The notes below the pieces were generated by a model. It was not told the DNA's origin. It saw only the letters and a list, made by a program, of their open reading frames with translations, and did no database searches. DNA of 64,000 nt from Tunturiibacter gelidiferens (GTDB lineage Bacteria; Acidobacteriota; Terriglobia; Terriglobales; Acidobacteriaceae), in assembly GCF_014201335.1 (NCBI RefSeq), contig NZ_JACHEB010000015.1, positions 96,938 to 160,937 of the forward strand, in the 5' to 3' direction. Of this stretch, positions 35,339-44,488 are shown in pieces (the stretch's first letter is position 1; the number at the start of each line of letters is the position of its first letter). A program made the position numbers and the translations under genes.

Positions 35339-36691
35339 CTAATGGAGCGGCGGGTTGGCGCGTTGGGCAAGGTCGAGCGCCTGCTGAGGGAACCACGCAC
35401 CTGCTATCGGATCGTCGAGTCCCCAGAGCGGATCGAAGATCGCCTGTTGCGCGGCGGTGGTGGGCCATCCGGCGGGTTCATAGACGCCGTAGTCCCATGC
35501 TCGTGCGCCACCAGCAGAGTCGCAGGTGCCGTCGGACTGGCCAGGAGTCTTAACCCATAGGTAAGCGTCCAGCAGGGCAATGCCCGTCTTCGCTGTCGGG
35601 GGAGCACCCAGACCACGGGCAGGTGGGTTGCACCAGCCTCCGTTGTTCAGGGTCGTTATCACGGATGAGGGCTGGTTGTAAGGCGGGTTGGCGTAGCTGG
35701 CTGCGTTGAAGGGGCCTTGTCCATTGCGGCTCGTGTCGATGACGAAGTGAGTGCTCGGGACTGCGCTGCCCATGTTCTGCTGAAACCACTCGTCGGTGTA
35801 AACCCAGGTGGTAATGTCGTCGGGGTTCACCGTGCCGAGCGGAGAGTAATACTGGCTCGCACAGTAGGAGTAGTTGCCGAGGCGCCAGCCACCATCGGCA
35901 GGATTCATACCGAAGGCGATGCAGGATGAGACCCAGGTGTCGAACTTCGACTCGTAGGTAGAGAGGTTGTAGTTCGAGACGTTGGAGAAGAAACCTTGGG
36001 CCTGTTGAACGCCTGCGGTGATCAAGCGCTGAGTAATGACAGGAACGGCCTGCCAATGGGCGTTGCCGCCGTCAATGTACACACTGGTCTGAGGCTGCTG
36101 CTCAAGCCGAGTGATGGCGTAGTTGATCTGGGCATAGCGATTGGAGACGGCTTGCGGGATATCCACGACGGTGGGATCGTATCCGCAGTCGCTGGGAAGG
36201 TCGGCGATGGCGTCAGGCTCCAGCACGATGACGACCTCTTGATTGCCAACGGCGCCGGCGATGGCGTCGATCCAGGCTTCGTAGTCGGCCGTATTCTCGG
36301 CGCCGCCTGCGGAGTAGCTTCCGCAGTCACGGCCGGGAATGTTGTAAAGAACGAAGACTGGAATTGCCCGTTGAAAGTTGGCTTGGCGCAGTGTACTCGT
36401 AACGGTAGTGGCAGTTTGTGCTGGAGTATTGCCCGTGAGCCAGACAGCCTGCGGGGTGGCCTCCATTTCAGCGATCAGGAGAGCGTTTTTGAGTTGGAAC
36501 TTCTCGAGCAGCCCGACAGCCTGTTGAATGGAGCCATCAGCAGGTTGTGGGACAAAGAAGCGGGTGTTCGGGGGAAGGGTCTTGTCTGCCGGCGTCTGGG
36601 CGTATGCCTGGATTGCCGGAGAGGCGATCAAAAGCAGAGCGGCTGCTGCGAATGCTCTGACGCTAATCTTGCAAATGAAGCGATGGCGCAT
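35339..36691 (-). CDS. Secreted glycoside hydrolase family 6 (endoglucanase/cellobiohydrolase)
   Basis: ATG 36691 begins a signal peptide (VRAFAAAALLLIASPAIQAY, then AQT). The mature ~420 residues form a GH6 barrel that hydrolyses beta-1,4-glucan with inversion. Signatures are VFVLYNIPGRDCGSYSAGG with the general-acid-region Asp near residue 120, VVIVLEPDAIADLPSDCG with the conserved Asp near 160, HFVIDTSRNGQGPF, and LLDAYLWVKTPGQSDGTC. Six or more Cys suggest disulfides. No carbohydrate-binding module is seen. A cellulase within an otherwise uronate-oriented cluster suggests plant cell-wall or bacterial-cellulose attack. It is convergent with the upstream membrane protein gene and has its own promoter region before kduI. 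Confidence 0.92.
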   Translation of the reverse strand: MRHRFICKISVRAFAAAALLLIASPAIQAYAQTPADKTLPPNTRFFVPQPADGSIQQAVGLLEKFQLKNALLIAEMEATPQAVWLTGNTPAQTATTVTSTLRQANFQRAIPVFVLYNIPGRDCGSYSAGGAENTADYEAWIDAIAGAVGNQEVVIVLEPDAIADLPSDCGYDPTVVDIPQAVSNRYAQINYAITRLEQQPQTSVYIDGGNAHWQAVPVITQRLITAGVQQAQGFFSNVSNYNLSTYESKFDTWVSSCIAFGMNPADGGWRLGNYSYCASQYYSPLGTVNPDDITTWVYTDEWFQQNMGSAVPSTHFVIDTSRNGQGPFNAASYANPPYNQPSSVITTLNNGGWCNPPARGLGAPPTAKTGIALLDAYLWVKTPGQSDGTCDSAGGARAWDYGVYEPAGWPTTAAQQAIFDPLWGLDDPIAGAWFPQQALDLAQRANPPLH

Positions 36692-36930
36692 GGTGAGCCT
36701 CCCGAGTTGTATTGGCAAGCGCGCGTGCGATCGACACCTTTCGACGAACGTGAGAGGTTCAATCGCCGTGCAGTGAATCAACTTATTGATCCTCGACTCT
36801 TGTTGTCAATGGGATAAACGACTCGAAGTCGCTGCAGTATAGAGCGACAGCATTCTTCAGGTCGTTCCATATCGTCTCCTCCTCGGCAGCATGTGCGAAG
36901 GTTGTCGCATCGCCATGCTTATTTGGTATA

Positions 36931-36952
36931 CTTTGCCCTGCCGAAGGCAAAG
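36931..36952. promoter_or_regulatory. Inverted repeat upstream of kduI (operator candidate)
   Basis: CTTTGCC (36931-36937) and GGCAAAG (36946-36952) form a 7-bp inverted repeat with an 8-bp spacer, between the divergent GH6 and kduI genes and 64 bp before the kduI ATG. It overlaps a TATAC -10-like sequence. A regulator such as the nearby ROK protein could bind here. Confidence 0.4.
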
Positions 36953-37016
36953 CATAAAGTTTGATCTTAAGATTATTTGACTAGAGAAGATTCTTGAAGC
37001 GAGAGAGGCAGAATCG

Positions 37017-37847
37017 ATGAGGCTTTATCAGATGGCGGATGCCGTGCGGTTTCCGACCATGACGACCTCAGAGCTGAGGGACACATTTCTTGTGAAGGGG
37101 CTGCATCAACCGCAGAATTTAAGCATGTGCTACGTCGATCTGGATAGGACCATCATAGGCATGGCCTCACCTATCAACGTCTCCGTGCCGCTCGCGAACG
37201 AGACGATGCTTCGTTCGGAGTACTTCCTGGAGCGCCGCGAGCTTGGCGCCCTGAACATTGGGGGTAAGGGGCAGATCCGTGTCGACGGCCAAGTATATCC
37301 GATGGATTCGCTCGACTGTCTCTACATCGGACGCGGCAGCCGCGATGTGATCTTCGAATCGCTCGACACGAACGCCCCGGCGGCGTTCTATTTGCTCAGC
37401 TATCCTGCCCATACTGCGTGGCCGACGACGCTGATCCGCAAGCAAGAGGTCACGCCCGTGATGCTAGGCTCTGTGGAGACTGCCAATCGCCGATCGATCT
37501 GCAAGTACATCCACCTTGAAGGGGCGAGAAGCTGCCAGCTTGTGATGGGTGTAACCCACCTCGAGAAGGGTAGTGTGTGGAACACGATGCCCGCCCATAC
37601 TCACATGCGCCGGTCTGAAGTTTATATGTACTTCAGTCTCGCGCCGGAGGCTCGCGTGTTTCACCTGATGGGCCAGCCCCACGAGACGCGTCATCTCTTC
37701 GTGGAAGATCGTGAGGCCGTTATCTCGCCCGGCTGGTCGATCCACGCCGGAGCCGGTTCGCAGGCCTACAGCTTTTGCTGGGGCATGGGCGGCGAGAACC
37801 AAGATTACGCAGATATGGACCCAGCGCCGCTGACAACGTTGCGTTAA
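37017..37847 (+). CDS. kduI: 5-dehydro-4-deoxy-D-glucuronate isomerase KduI
   Basis: KduI converts 4-deoxy-L-threo-5-hexosulose uronate, formed from unsaturated uronides, to 3-deoxy-D-glycero-2,5-hexodiulosonate. The 276-residue length is typical. The two-cupin protein has the family signatures ADAVRFPTMTTSELRDTFLV, YVDLDRTIIGMASP, EYFLERRELGALNIGGKGQI, the metal-binding WNTMPAHTHMRRSEVYMYF (two His and Glu, about residues 193-200) and a C-terminal SPGWSIHAGAGSQAYSFCW with the last His. GAGAGAGGCAG before ATG 37017 is a fair ribosome binding site. KduD lies 0.5 kb away on the other strand and performs the next step. Confidence 0.95.
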   Translation: MRLYQMADAVRFPTMTTSELRDTFLVKGLHQPQNLSMCYVDLDRTIIGMASPINVSVPLANETMLRSEYFLERRELGALNIGGKGQIRVDGQVYPMDSLDCLYIGRGSRDVIFESLDTNAPAAFYLLSYPAHTAWPTTLIRKQEVTPVMLGSVETANRRSICKYIHLEGARSCQLVMGVTHLEKGSVWNTMPAHTHMRRSEVYMYFSLAPEARVFHLMGQPHETRHLFVEDREAVISPGWSIHAGAGSQAYSFCWGMGGENQDYADMDPAPLTTLR

Positions 37848-37887
37848 ACCTTGGCATGAACTTCATTCGATTTTTTAGGAGTGAACG

Positions 37888-38355
37888 ATGAGAAACTTTG
37901 TTCTCTGCGCTGCAGTCGCAGCGTTGAGCTTCCCGGCTCTTGGGCAACCCAGCAAAGATGCCGAAGTGTTTTCCTCCGCGAACGTAGCTACGCAGTTTTC
38001 CGGGCTCGCAGCCGATGCAAAGTCCAAGGGCAGCGGAGGAGCCACGCTGGGCGACTACGGCTCGCACGCGATCAAGCTATCGCTGCGCGCCAAAAGTGGC
38101 GGCGCCGAGATTCATGAACACTTCGACGACATTTTCTTTGTGACTGGTGGCAAAGCGACGTTGATCACCGGCGGCACAGTGCAGAACCCTAAGACGAAGG
38201 ACGGTGGCGAGACCCAGGGCACAGCTATCGAAGGCGGGCGGACTCACGCCGTCGCGAAGGGAGACGTCGTGCATGTCCCCGCAGGAACGCCGCATCAGCT
38301 CATCCTGGCGCCCGGCGAGCAGTTCAGCGCGGTGGTCGTCAAGGTGAAGGAGTAA
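37888..38355 (+). CDS. Exported cupin-domain protein
   Basis: A 155-residue protein with a signal peptide (FVLCAAVAALSFPALGQP) and one cupin. IHEHFDDIFFVTGGKATLIT supplies the first motif (His, His, Asp instead of the more usual Glu), and GDVVHVPAGTPHQLILAPGE the second with His. It follows kduI after a 40-bp gap and has TTTAGGAG just before the ATG, so it is probably co-transcribed. A periplasmic cupin in a uronate locus could bind or isomerise released sugar acids, but no reaction is established. It is convergent with kduD (17-bp gap). Confidence 0.83.
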   Translation: MRNFVLCAAVAALSFPALGQPSKDAEVFSSANVATQFSGLAADAKSKGSGGATLGDYGSHAIKLSLRAKSGGAEIHEHFDDIFFVTGGKATLITGGTVQNPKTKDGGETQGTAIEGGRTHAVAKGDVVHVPAGTPHQLILAPGEQFSAVVVKVKE

Positions 38356-38371
38356 GAGTGGAGGCCCTCTT

Positions 38372-39136
38372 CTAACGAGAGAGCCAGCCCCCATCGACAA
38401 CTAGAACCTCGCCCGTGACGTAGTTGCTCGCGGGAGAGGCAAGAAAGACGGCCGCGCCAGCGAGGTCTTCCGGTTCGCCCCAGCGAGCTGCAGGAATGCG
38501 TTCGAGGATTTGACGACTTCGAACCTCGTCGTTGCGCAGCGCCGTCGTATTGTCTGTACTGAAGTAGCCGGGCGCAATCGCGTTAACCTGCACGTTCCTG
38601 TCGGCCCACTCGTTGGCGAGCGCTTTCGTTAGCTGCGCAACACCACCCTTCGAGGCAGCGTACGCGGGCACCCGAATTCCGCCCTGGAACGAGAGCAACG
38701 AAGCGATATTGATGATTTTGCCGCGGCGCTGCTCGAGCATCGAGATGCTGGCGAGCTGGCAGAGCCGAAAGACGCTCGAAAGATTAACCTGCAGCACCTG
38801 TGCCCACGCCTCGGCTCCATATTGCTCTGCGGCCTCGCGGTGGATCGTTCCGGCGTTATTGATGAGAATGTCCGGCTTGCCCATGCCCGTCTCGACCGCG
38901 GCGTACAGCGTATTGGCGCCATCCGTGCGACCGAGATCTGCCACGAAACTCAGCGATTTACGACCCATGGCACGAATCCGTTCGCTGGTCTCATCCGCCG
39001 GGCGACGATTCCCATGGCAGGCAACAGAGGCCCCGGCCTCTGCCAGCGCAACTGCAATGGCCGCGCCTAGGCCGCTGGCCGCGCCGGTCACCAGCGCGAG
39101 TCTTCCATCTAGACGAAAACGATCGAGAATACTCAT
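38372..39136 (-). CDS. kduD: 2-dehydro-3-deoxy-D-gluconate 5-dehydrogenase KduD (SDR)
   Basis: KduD reduces 3-deoxy-D-glycero-2,5-hexodiulosonate, the KduI product, to 2-keto-3-deoxygluconate. The 254-residue SDR reads FRLDGRLALVTGAASGLGAA (cofactor loop), FVADLGRTDGANTLYAA, INNAGTIHREAAEQYG, IINIASLLSFQGGIRVPAYA with catalytic Ser and Tyr, ASKGGVAQLTKALANEWADR, and NAIAPGYFSTDNTTALRND, a KduD-typical stretch. It ends VDGGWLSR. The ROK regulator gene starts its minus-strand unit 28 bp upstream, so the two are likely co-transcribed. Substrate assignment rests on family motifs and the neighbouring kduI. Confidence 0.92.
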   Translation of the reverse strand: MSILDRFRLDGRLALVTGAASGLGAAIAVALAEAGASVACHGNRRPADETSERIRAMGRKSLSFVADLGRTDGANTLYAAVETGMGKPDILINNAGTIHREAAEQYGAEAWAQVLQVNLSSVFRLCQLASISMLEQRRGKIINIASLLSFQGGIRVPAYAASKGGVAQLTKALANEWADRNVQVNAIAPGYFSTDNTTALRNDEVRSRQILERIPAARWGEPEDLAGAAVFLASPASNYVTGEVLVVDGGWLSR

Positions 39137-39164
39137 AAAAACACACCTCTCCTCTGCCGGGAAA

Positions 39165-40340
39165 TTATTCAGTCCACGCGGGATCTTCGCTCAGCACGAG
39201 CGCGACGGCGCTGCGAAGGCGCGCAGTGTTGCCGTCATAGGCGGGACGTAGAATCGGGATCTTGGTGAATGCGTTGTTCTTGAGCTGGTCTTCAATGATC
39301 GATCCGAAGCTGTGCCACGCCGTCGTAATCTCACCTACCACGACGATCTCTTTAGGCGCGAGCGCAACCGAGATTATTCGAATGCCCCGCCCAAGATATT
39401 TGGCCATCTGGGTAAGAGCCTGGGTCGCCGATTGATCGCCACTCTGGCTCATCTTGACGAGTGCTTCGAAGGTCGGTGGTGTGTGAGGATTGCGGGCCTT
39501 CGTATAAAACGAGACTGCGGCGCGATTTGACGCCAGCGTCTCCCAACAGCCATAGTTCCCACAGGCGCACAACGGTCCATCCGGCTTGATCTGGATATGG
39601 CCGAACTCGCCGGCCATTCCTCTCTCTCCGCGCAGCAGCTTGCCGTTCACAAAAATGCCGGTACCGATACCCTCGGAGACATTGACGACCACAAGATCGT
39701 GCTGTCCATCGCTGCTCTGAAACCATACCTCCGAGAGCGCGCACGCATTTGCTACGTTGTCCATCTTGACGCGCAGCCCGGTAGCGCGCTCCATCTTCTG
39801 TTTCAACGCCAGTACCGGCCACTTCAGGTTCGGCGCGAAGATGAGCTTCTTCGAATTCAGATCGGTACGTCCTGGCAGACAGATGCCTATCCCATAAAAC
39901 GACAACTCTTCATGAAAGAGCTGGATCTTGCGGATAGCGCCCACAATGGCGTGCAGGGATTTATTCGCGTCTTGCGGCAGCATCAGAACTTGCTGCGAGA
40001 TGATCCTGCCTTCGATGTCCGCAACCGCGATGGTTGTTTGCGTGGGATGGATATCGACTGCAAGAATCGCACGGCTGCGGTTGAGTCCCAGAAACGTCGG
40101 GTTGCGGCCACGAGGAAGCTTTCCAATCGAGCCTTCAACGAGCCATCCGTTCTTTATGAGTTCTTCGACGATGAGTGAGATCGTGCTGCGTTGGAGGCCT
40201 GTCAGACGGGATAAATCCGCACGGCTGACAGGCTGTTTCGTCCGGACCAGGTTGAAGATCAGATTACGATTAATTTGTCGCGGGGTCTTGTTCGAAGCGG
40301 CCGTCTCATGTTTTCGATTGCGGAATCGTTGCGTGCTCAT
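39165..40340 (-). CDS. ROK-family transcriptional repressor
   Basis: A 391-residue regulator. Residues ~20-75 are a MarR-like winged helix (QINRNLIFNLVRTKQPVSRA, DLSRLTGLQRSTISLIVEEL). The ROK sugar-kinase-like domain follows: ILAVDIHPTQTTIAVADIEG, GIGICLPGR, GTGIFVNGKLLRGERGMAGE, then FGHIQIKPDGPLCACGNYGC with the zinc-binding His and Cys cluster of the ROK signature. These proteins lose DNA binding when they bind a sugar. Position between kduD and the GH2 gene suggests it senses an intermediate of uronate breakdown and controls this cluster. Kinase activity is not expected from a regulator with the HTH, but this is inference. Confidence 0.9.
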   Translation of the reverse strand: MSTQRFRNRKHETAASNKTPRQINRNLIFNLVRTKQPVSRADLSRLTGLQRSTISLIVEELIKNGWLVEGSIGKLPRGRNPTFLGLNRSRAILAVDIHPTQTTIAVADIEGRIISQQVLMLPQDANKSLHAIVGAIRKIQLFHEELSFYGIGICLPGRTDLNSKKLIFAPNLKWPVLALKQKMERATGLRVKMDNVANACALSEVWFQSSDGQHDLVVVNVSEGIGTGIFVNGKLLRGERGMAGEFGHIQIKPDGPLCACGNYGCWETLASNRAAVSFYTKARNPHTPPTFEALVKMSQSGDQSATQALTQMAKYLGRGIRIISVALAPKEIVVVGEITTAWHSFGSIIEDQLKNNAFTKIPILRPAYDGNTARLRSAVALVLSEDPAWTE

Positions 40341-40420
40341 CGATGGATGTAAGCGTACCTCAGATTCATTACGTCTGTGGAAGAAGTGAGCCTAAAAGAG
40401 GGAATTGACGAAGTTTGGCG

Positions 40421-42943
40421 TTAGCCGGAGAGTTTGCACAGCGTTGTAGGTAGTGATGGAGAGGAGACAGCCAAGCTCACTTCGCCACGCACGCTGGCGA
40501 TTGAGATCTCTGCGCGACCGTTATAGAGCTGCACCGCCCGTGATCCAGTCGAGGTGCCAAGGTTATCGATCAGCGCGCCTTCTCCCGCGAGTGTGAAACG
40601 CACCGGATGAGCAGCGTCGAGGCAGAGCACACCGTTTGCATCGTGAAGCGTCGCTTGGCAGGTAATCTGTCCCTGATCGCGTGCGATCTCACGCAGCTCG
40701 AACTTCGCCGGCTTGCCCCAGGACTCAGTCTGGTACTCAAAGCTCAGCTCATCGGCGACCTCTCTGCCTTCGTGTGGCCGCGCGACAACGCGTAGCTCAT
40801 TACGTCCCTTTCGAAACGAAGCCAGCCAGCGTAGTCCTGCACATGGAAAATCGTCGGGGTTGCGGTGTTTGACGCCGAGCGAGGTGCCGTTCAAAAAGAC
40901 TTCTGCTTGGGGACAATTCGAATAAACCCGGATCGTCTTCTTTTCATCCGAAGCTCCCCATCTGACCGGCCATGTATGCCCGTAGAGACGTACCATTGGA
41001 GTCGCGCTCCAATAAGACTGGAAGACATAGTAGGCTTCTTTCGGCGTCATGTCCCGCTCGACGAGCCCCTTCTGATTTACGCGAGGGACCGGGTTCTCCA
41101 CGCGCAGCGGTGTGGTGAAGTCCTTGAATATCCACTGAGCCGTACCGGCAAGCCACGGCAGCGACTCCTGAGTCTTCAGGTGCCAGTCGAAGAGATCGCA
41201 TGCATAGGTCTCCGACCAGTCACCGTCACGCGAGACGCGAGCTACACCCCCGTGGTTCTCGTAGGCAAGTCCGCGCTCAGCCGTGTTGGCTCCCGCGGAG
41301 ACTCCGAAGATGCCGCGGTTTGGATCTTCGGAGTGACGGCGTGCATGACTGTCCGCACCCCACTCGATGTGGATGAATCGGCCGACACGTTTGCGCTGTG
41401 TCTCAAGTGAATGCTGATAATCCGTGTAAAGCCCACCATACCAGCCGGCCCAGATCGAGGGACTGTAGACATCGGGAATATCGCGGGCGAAGTCGCAACG
41501 CCGATATGACGTGTACCGCGATTGATCGAGCTGATGGGCGAGTGTATTAAGTTCTGTCATATAGCCGCGAATCGCAGCCTCATCGACGGATGGATACTCG
41601 CCCGGCCAGTCATCCTCATTGCCGAGACCCCAGAAGATGACCGAAGGATGGTTGATGTGTTGGTCGATCATGATGCGCAACTTCTCGCGGCCTAGAGTCT
41701 GCCAACGATCTGATCCAACACCTGCGCGGCACCATGGCAACTCCTCCCATACAAGCAGGCCCAACTCGTCGCATAACTCCAGCACGAGTCTTGATTGCTG
41801 ATAGTGCGCGAGCCGGATGAAGTTAGCTCCCATTTCCCGAATCATCCGCATCTCTCGTCGAACGATCTCATCGGGCAGGGCGGCGGCATATCCTGCATGA
41901 TCCTCATGCCGGTGGGTGCCACGCAGTAGCAGTCTCTTTCCGTTGAGCAGAAATGGTCCGCCTTCGGGAAACTCGACGGAACGCACACCGAATCGCTCTG
42001 TCAGCGAGTGTTTTGTTCCTTCTACAGTTAAAGTGACACGGCACTGATAAAGATGCGGATTCGATGGTGACCAGAGATCGGGAGAGGGAAGGCTGAAGCC
42101 GCTCAAGACACGCTCTCCATCGAAAGCCGTCTTAGCCGGTTCTGCGTTCGCCCAAGTGATGGAGCCCTCGTGTATGAGTTGGCCGTTTGGCGCAACGAGC
42201 TCCACTTTGAGCAGAGAATCCGAAGGGAACATCGAGCCATTGGGACGCCCGGTAACTGTAACCTCCGCGGCATCGCGGGTGGTGTTCAGTTCGATATGCA
42301 CGTGAACGGCTTCAAGTGAGAACTCCGGCAGGTAGACGACACTGACATGCCGGTATAGGCCTCCGTATAACGTAAAATCACTCACATCCGAAGGCATGCG
42401 ATCGAGGTCGCGGCCGTTGTCGCAACGGATTGCGAGCCGCAGGTCTGCGCCAGGCTTTTGAACCTGCGACGTAATGTCGACGGCAAACTCGCCATATCCG
42501 CCAACGTGATGTCCTAGATGAGACTCGCCAAGAAAAACATCCGTCGTCTGGCCCGCGCCGGCGAAATGAAGTATGGTCCGGCCCTTCGGATAAGGATTCG
42601 TGACCGCGATATGCCTGCGATACCAGCCGATGCCACGATATGCGGGAGTGTCCGGATCGCAACCGTCGTAGTGATTGAAGCAGTGGGGCAGACTGACTTT
42701 GCTCCACGTGGCAATCTCCGAACTATTCCAGACCTGCCATGGTCCATCGAGTGAGCCCTCGAGATACTCCCACCCATCGGTGATCCGCTCCGCGGCGGCC
42801 GTGCTGCCTTCCGGCGTTTGCAGTTCTGCCAGGGCGCGTGACCATGCGGGAGCAACTGGAAGCACCGCGGCTGCTGCGGTTGGAAGCGTAGACATCAGGA
42901 ACTGGCGGCGCGAGATTACATGCATGAAGTGTTTGTGGCCCAA
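40421..42943 (-). CDS. Glycoside hydrolase family 2 enzyme (beta-galactosidase/beta-glucuronidase-like), Tat-exported
   Basis: An 840-residue enzyme. The N-terminus has a twin-arginine-type signal (SRRQFLMSTLPTAAAAVLPV). Next come the GH2 sugar-binding domain (WSKVSLPHCFNHYDGCDPDT, YRGIGWYRRHIAV, GYGEFAVDITSQV), an immunoglobulin-like domain and the TIM barrel (LLLRGTHRHEDHAGYAAALP, GANFIRLAHYQQSRLVLELC). The acid/base Glu is in FWGLGNEDDWPGEYP (about residue 443) and the nucleophile probably the Glu in GRFIHIEWGADSHA (about 527). The C-terminal ~200 residues are further beta domains. It removes a beta-linked galactose, glucuronate or similar residue from the polysaccharide. Divergent from the GH105 gene and on the same strand as the ROK gene (80-bp gap). 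Confidence 0.9.
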   Translation of the reverse strand: MGHKHFMHVISRRQFLMSTLPTAAAAVLPVAPAWSRALAELQTPEGSTAAAERITDGWEYLEGSLDGPWQVWNSSEIATWSKVSLPHCFNHYDGCDPDTPAYRGIGWYRRHIAVTNPYPKGRTILHFAGAGQTTDVFLGESHLGHHVGGYGEFAVDITSQVQKPGADLRLAIRCDNGRDLDRMPSDVSDFTLYGGLYRHVSVVYLPEFSLEAVHVHIELNTTRDAAEVTVTGRPNGSMFPSDSLLKVELVAPNGQLIHEGSITWANAEPAKTAFDGERVLSGFSLPSPDLWSPSNPHLYQCRVTLTVEGTKHSLTERFGVRSVEFPEGGPFLLNGKRLLLRGTHRHEDHAGYAAALPDEIVRREMRMIREMGANFIRLAHYQQSRLVLELCDELGLLVWEELPWCRAGVGSDRWQTLGREKLRIMIDQHINHPSVIFWGLGNEDDWPGEYPSVDEAAIRGYMTELNTLAHQLDQSRYTSYRRCDFARDIPDVYSPSIWAGWYGGLYTDYQHSLETQRKRVGRFIHIEWGADSHARRHSEDPNRGIFGVSAGANTAERGLAYENHGGVARVSRDGDWSETYACDLFDWHLKTQESLPWLAGTAQWIFKDFTTPLRVENPVPRVNQKGLVERDMTPKEAYYVFQSYWSATPMVRLYGHTWPVRWGASDEKKTIRVYSNCPQAEVFLNGTSLGVKHRNPDDFPCAGLRWLASFRKGRNELRVVARPHEGREVADELSFEYQTESWGKPAKFELREIARDQGQITCQATLHDANGVLCLDAAHPVRFTLAGEGALIDNLGTSTGSRAVQLYNGRAEISIASVRGEVSLAVSSPSLPTTLCKLSG

Positions 42944-43047
42944 ACTCTGATTTAGTTCAAAGATGCTGCATAACCCTAAGCACTGATATATTCGCAGGCG
43001 TAGTCGATTGTCAAAACGGTCACCCGGTTGTCACCTGTGAGGCATCT

Positions 43048-44244
43048 TTGAATCGTCAGTCCTTTCTCATCTCTTTGTTCCTATTTTCAGTTTCAACCTC
43101 GCAAATCCGGTGTTTTGCGCAGCGTGCCGCAGGACCGCAGCAAGGAACGACGGTTGATCGACAGGCCAGCGGCGATGCGCCGACAGATCCCGGGCCACTC
43201 GCGTCAGATTTGTCCGCAAAGCTGGATCGAGCTGACATCGAACGCGTCATGCGCAAGGTGGCCGACTGGCAGCTTAAGGACGCGAAAGGGAGATTCAACC
43301 AACAGTGGACCTACGCTGCGCTCTATGACGGTCTGCTTGCAACTTCACGGGCTATTGGTGATCCGAAGTATTCCGACGCGGTCACAAAGATCAGTGAAGG
43401 GTTTGAGTGGAAGCTGCTAGATACGCGCTTTCCGCATGCCGACGATCAGGCGATCGGTCAGGCCTATCTAGACCTCTATCGTCTCAAGAGGGAGCCTGTG
43501 CGTATGGCGGCGACCAAGGAGATCATGGATCGTCTGGGTGCTGAGCCCGTGGTTGCGAGCAAGCCAACCTGGTGGTGGTGCGATGCGCTGTTCATGGCGC
43601 CACCCGTACTTGTCAGGATGTACGCCATCACCGGGGATAGCAAGTATCTCGAAACGCTCGACCGAAACTGGCAGGTGACCTCAGACCTGCTATATTCGCC
43701 CGCAGAACACCTCTTCTTTCGAGACGCCCGTTATCTCACCGAAAAAGAAAAAAACGGCAAACCTCTGTTCTGGGCGCGCGGAAATGGATGGGTCCTCGGC
43801 GGACTGGTGAACGTACTTCAGTTCATGCCGAAGAATTATCCGACGAGAGATCGCTACGTGGCTCAATTTCGCGAGATGGCAACGCGGATCGCGCAGCTTC
43901 AGACGGCAGATGGGCTCTGGAAGACGGGATTGCTTGATCCGGATGCGTACATGGCCTCCGAGGTCTCAGGTTCAGCGTTCTTCACCTACGCGATAGCGTG
44001 GGGAATCAATGAAGGCATCCTCGATAGAAAGACATTTCGGCCGGTCGTGGAGCGCTCGTGGGCGGGCATGGTGAAGCACATCTATGCAGACGGCAGACTG
44101 GGCGCGATTCAACCAATCGGCGCCGCACCCGACTCCTTTACACCTTCTTCCAGCTATGTATACGGCGTGGGCGGCTTTCTCCTGGCCGGCAGCGAGCTGA
44201 TGGAGAGCACCCACAAACACAGTCCGAGGCAGATCCGGCAATAG
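43048..44244 (+). CDS. Unsaturated glycuronyl hydrolase, GH105 (GH88-like), secreted
   Basis: The only plausible start is TTG 43048, preceded by GTGAGG (43037-43042) and giving a signal peptide (SFLISLFLFSVSTSQIRCFA). The ~370-residue mature part is an alpha6/alpha6 barrel of the YteR/GH105 type. This family removes 4,5-unsaturated galacturonate or glucuronate from lyase products by enol-ether hydration. Signatures are FNQQWTYAALYDGLLATSRA, RFPHADDQAIGQAYLDLYRL with the catalytic Asp, PTWWWCDALFMAPPVLVRMY with the second Asp, ARGNGWVLGGLVNVLQFMP and a C-terminal SSYVYGVGGFLLAGSEL. It is the enzyme that links extracellular lyase cleavage to KduI/KduD. A TonB receptor follows in the same direction. 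Confidence 0.9.
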   Translation: MNRQSFLISLFLFSVSTSQIRCFAQRAAGPQQGTTVDRQASGDAPTDPGPLASDLSAKLDRADIERVMRKVADWQLKDAKGRFNQQWTYAALYDGLLATSRAIGDPKYSDAVTKISEGFEWKLLDTRFPHADDQAIGQAYLDLYRLKREPVRMAATKEIMDRLGAEPVVASKPTWWWCDALFMAPPVLVRMYAITGDSKYLETLDRNWQVTSDLLYSPAEHLFFRDARYLTEKEKNGKPLFWARGNGWVLGGLVNVLQFMPKNYPTRDRYVAQFREMATRIAQLQTADGLWKTGLLDPDAYMASEVSGSAFFTYAIAWGINEGILDRKTFRPVVERSWAGMVKHIYADGRLGAIQPIGAAPDSFTPSSSYVYGVGGFLLAGSELMESTHKHSPRQIRQ

Positions 44245-44488
44245 CCGGCCTCCTTCGGTGGGCCATCTCGAACAAGGTGATTTTCGGGAAAAAAAGCACT
44301 ACAAAAATTTTAATTCTTGACAGTTGTATATACAGAAGTTTCTTATGTTCGTCGTTGCAACAAAACCCGACAAGGGAAGAGATTTTTGATCGAAGTAAGA
44401 AGAGGATGGCGTCGCGAGTATCGGTGAAGTGAAAGCAGGACAATCGGCGGCGACCAGAGAGTGTCATTTTCGAGGCAGAGGGGCTGAA

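Noticed and set aside
35996..36817. 273-codon plus-strand frame opposite the GH6 gene
   Set aside because: GH6 catalytic motifs prove the minus strand; the plus frame is a by-product of codon bias.
44317..44349. TTGACA plus TATGTT as a promoter of the second TonB receptor
   Set aside because: The spacer would be 21 bp, too long for a normal sigma-70 promoter; no better pair was found.
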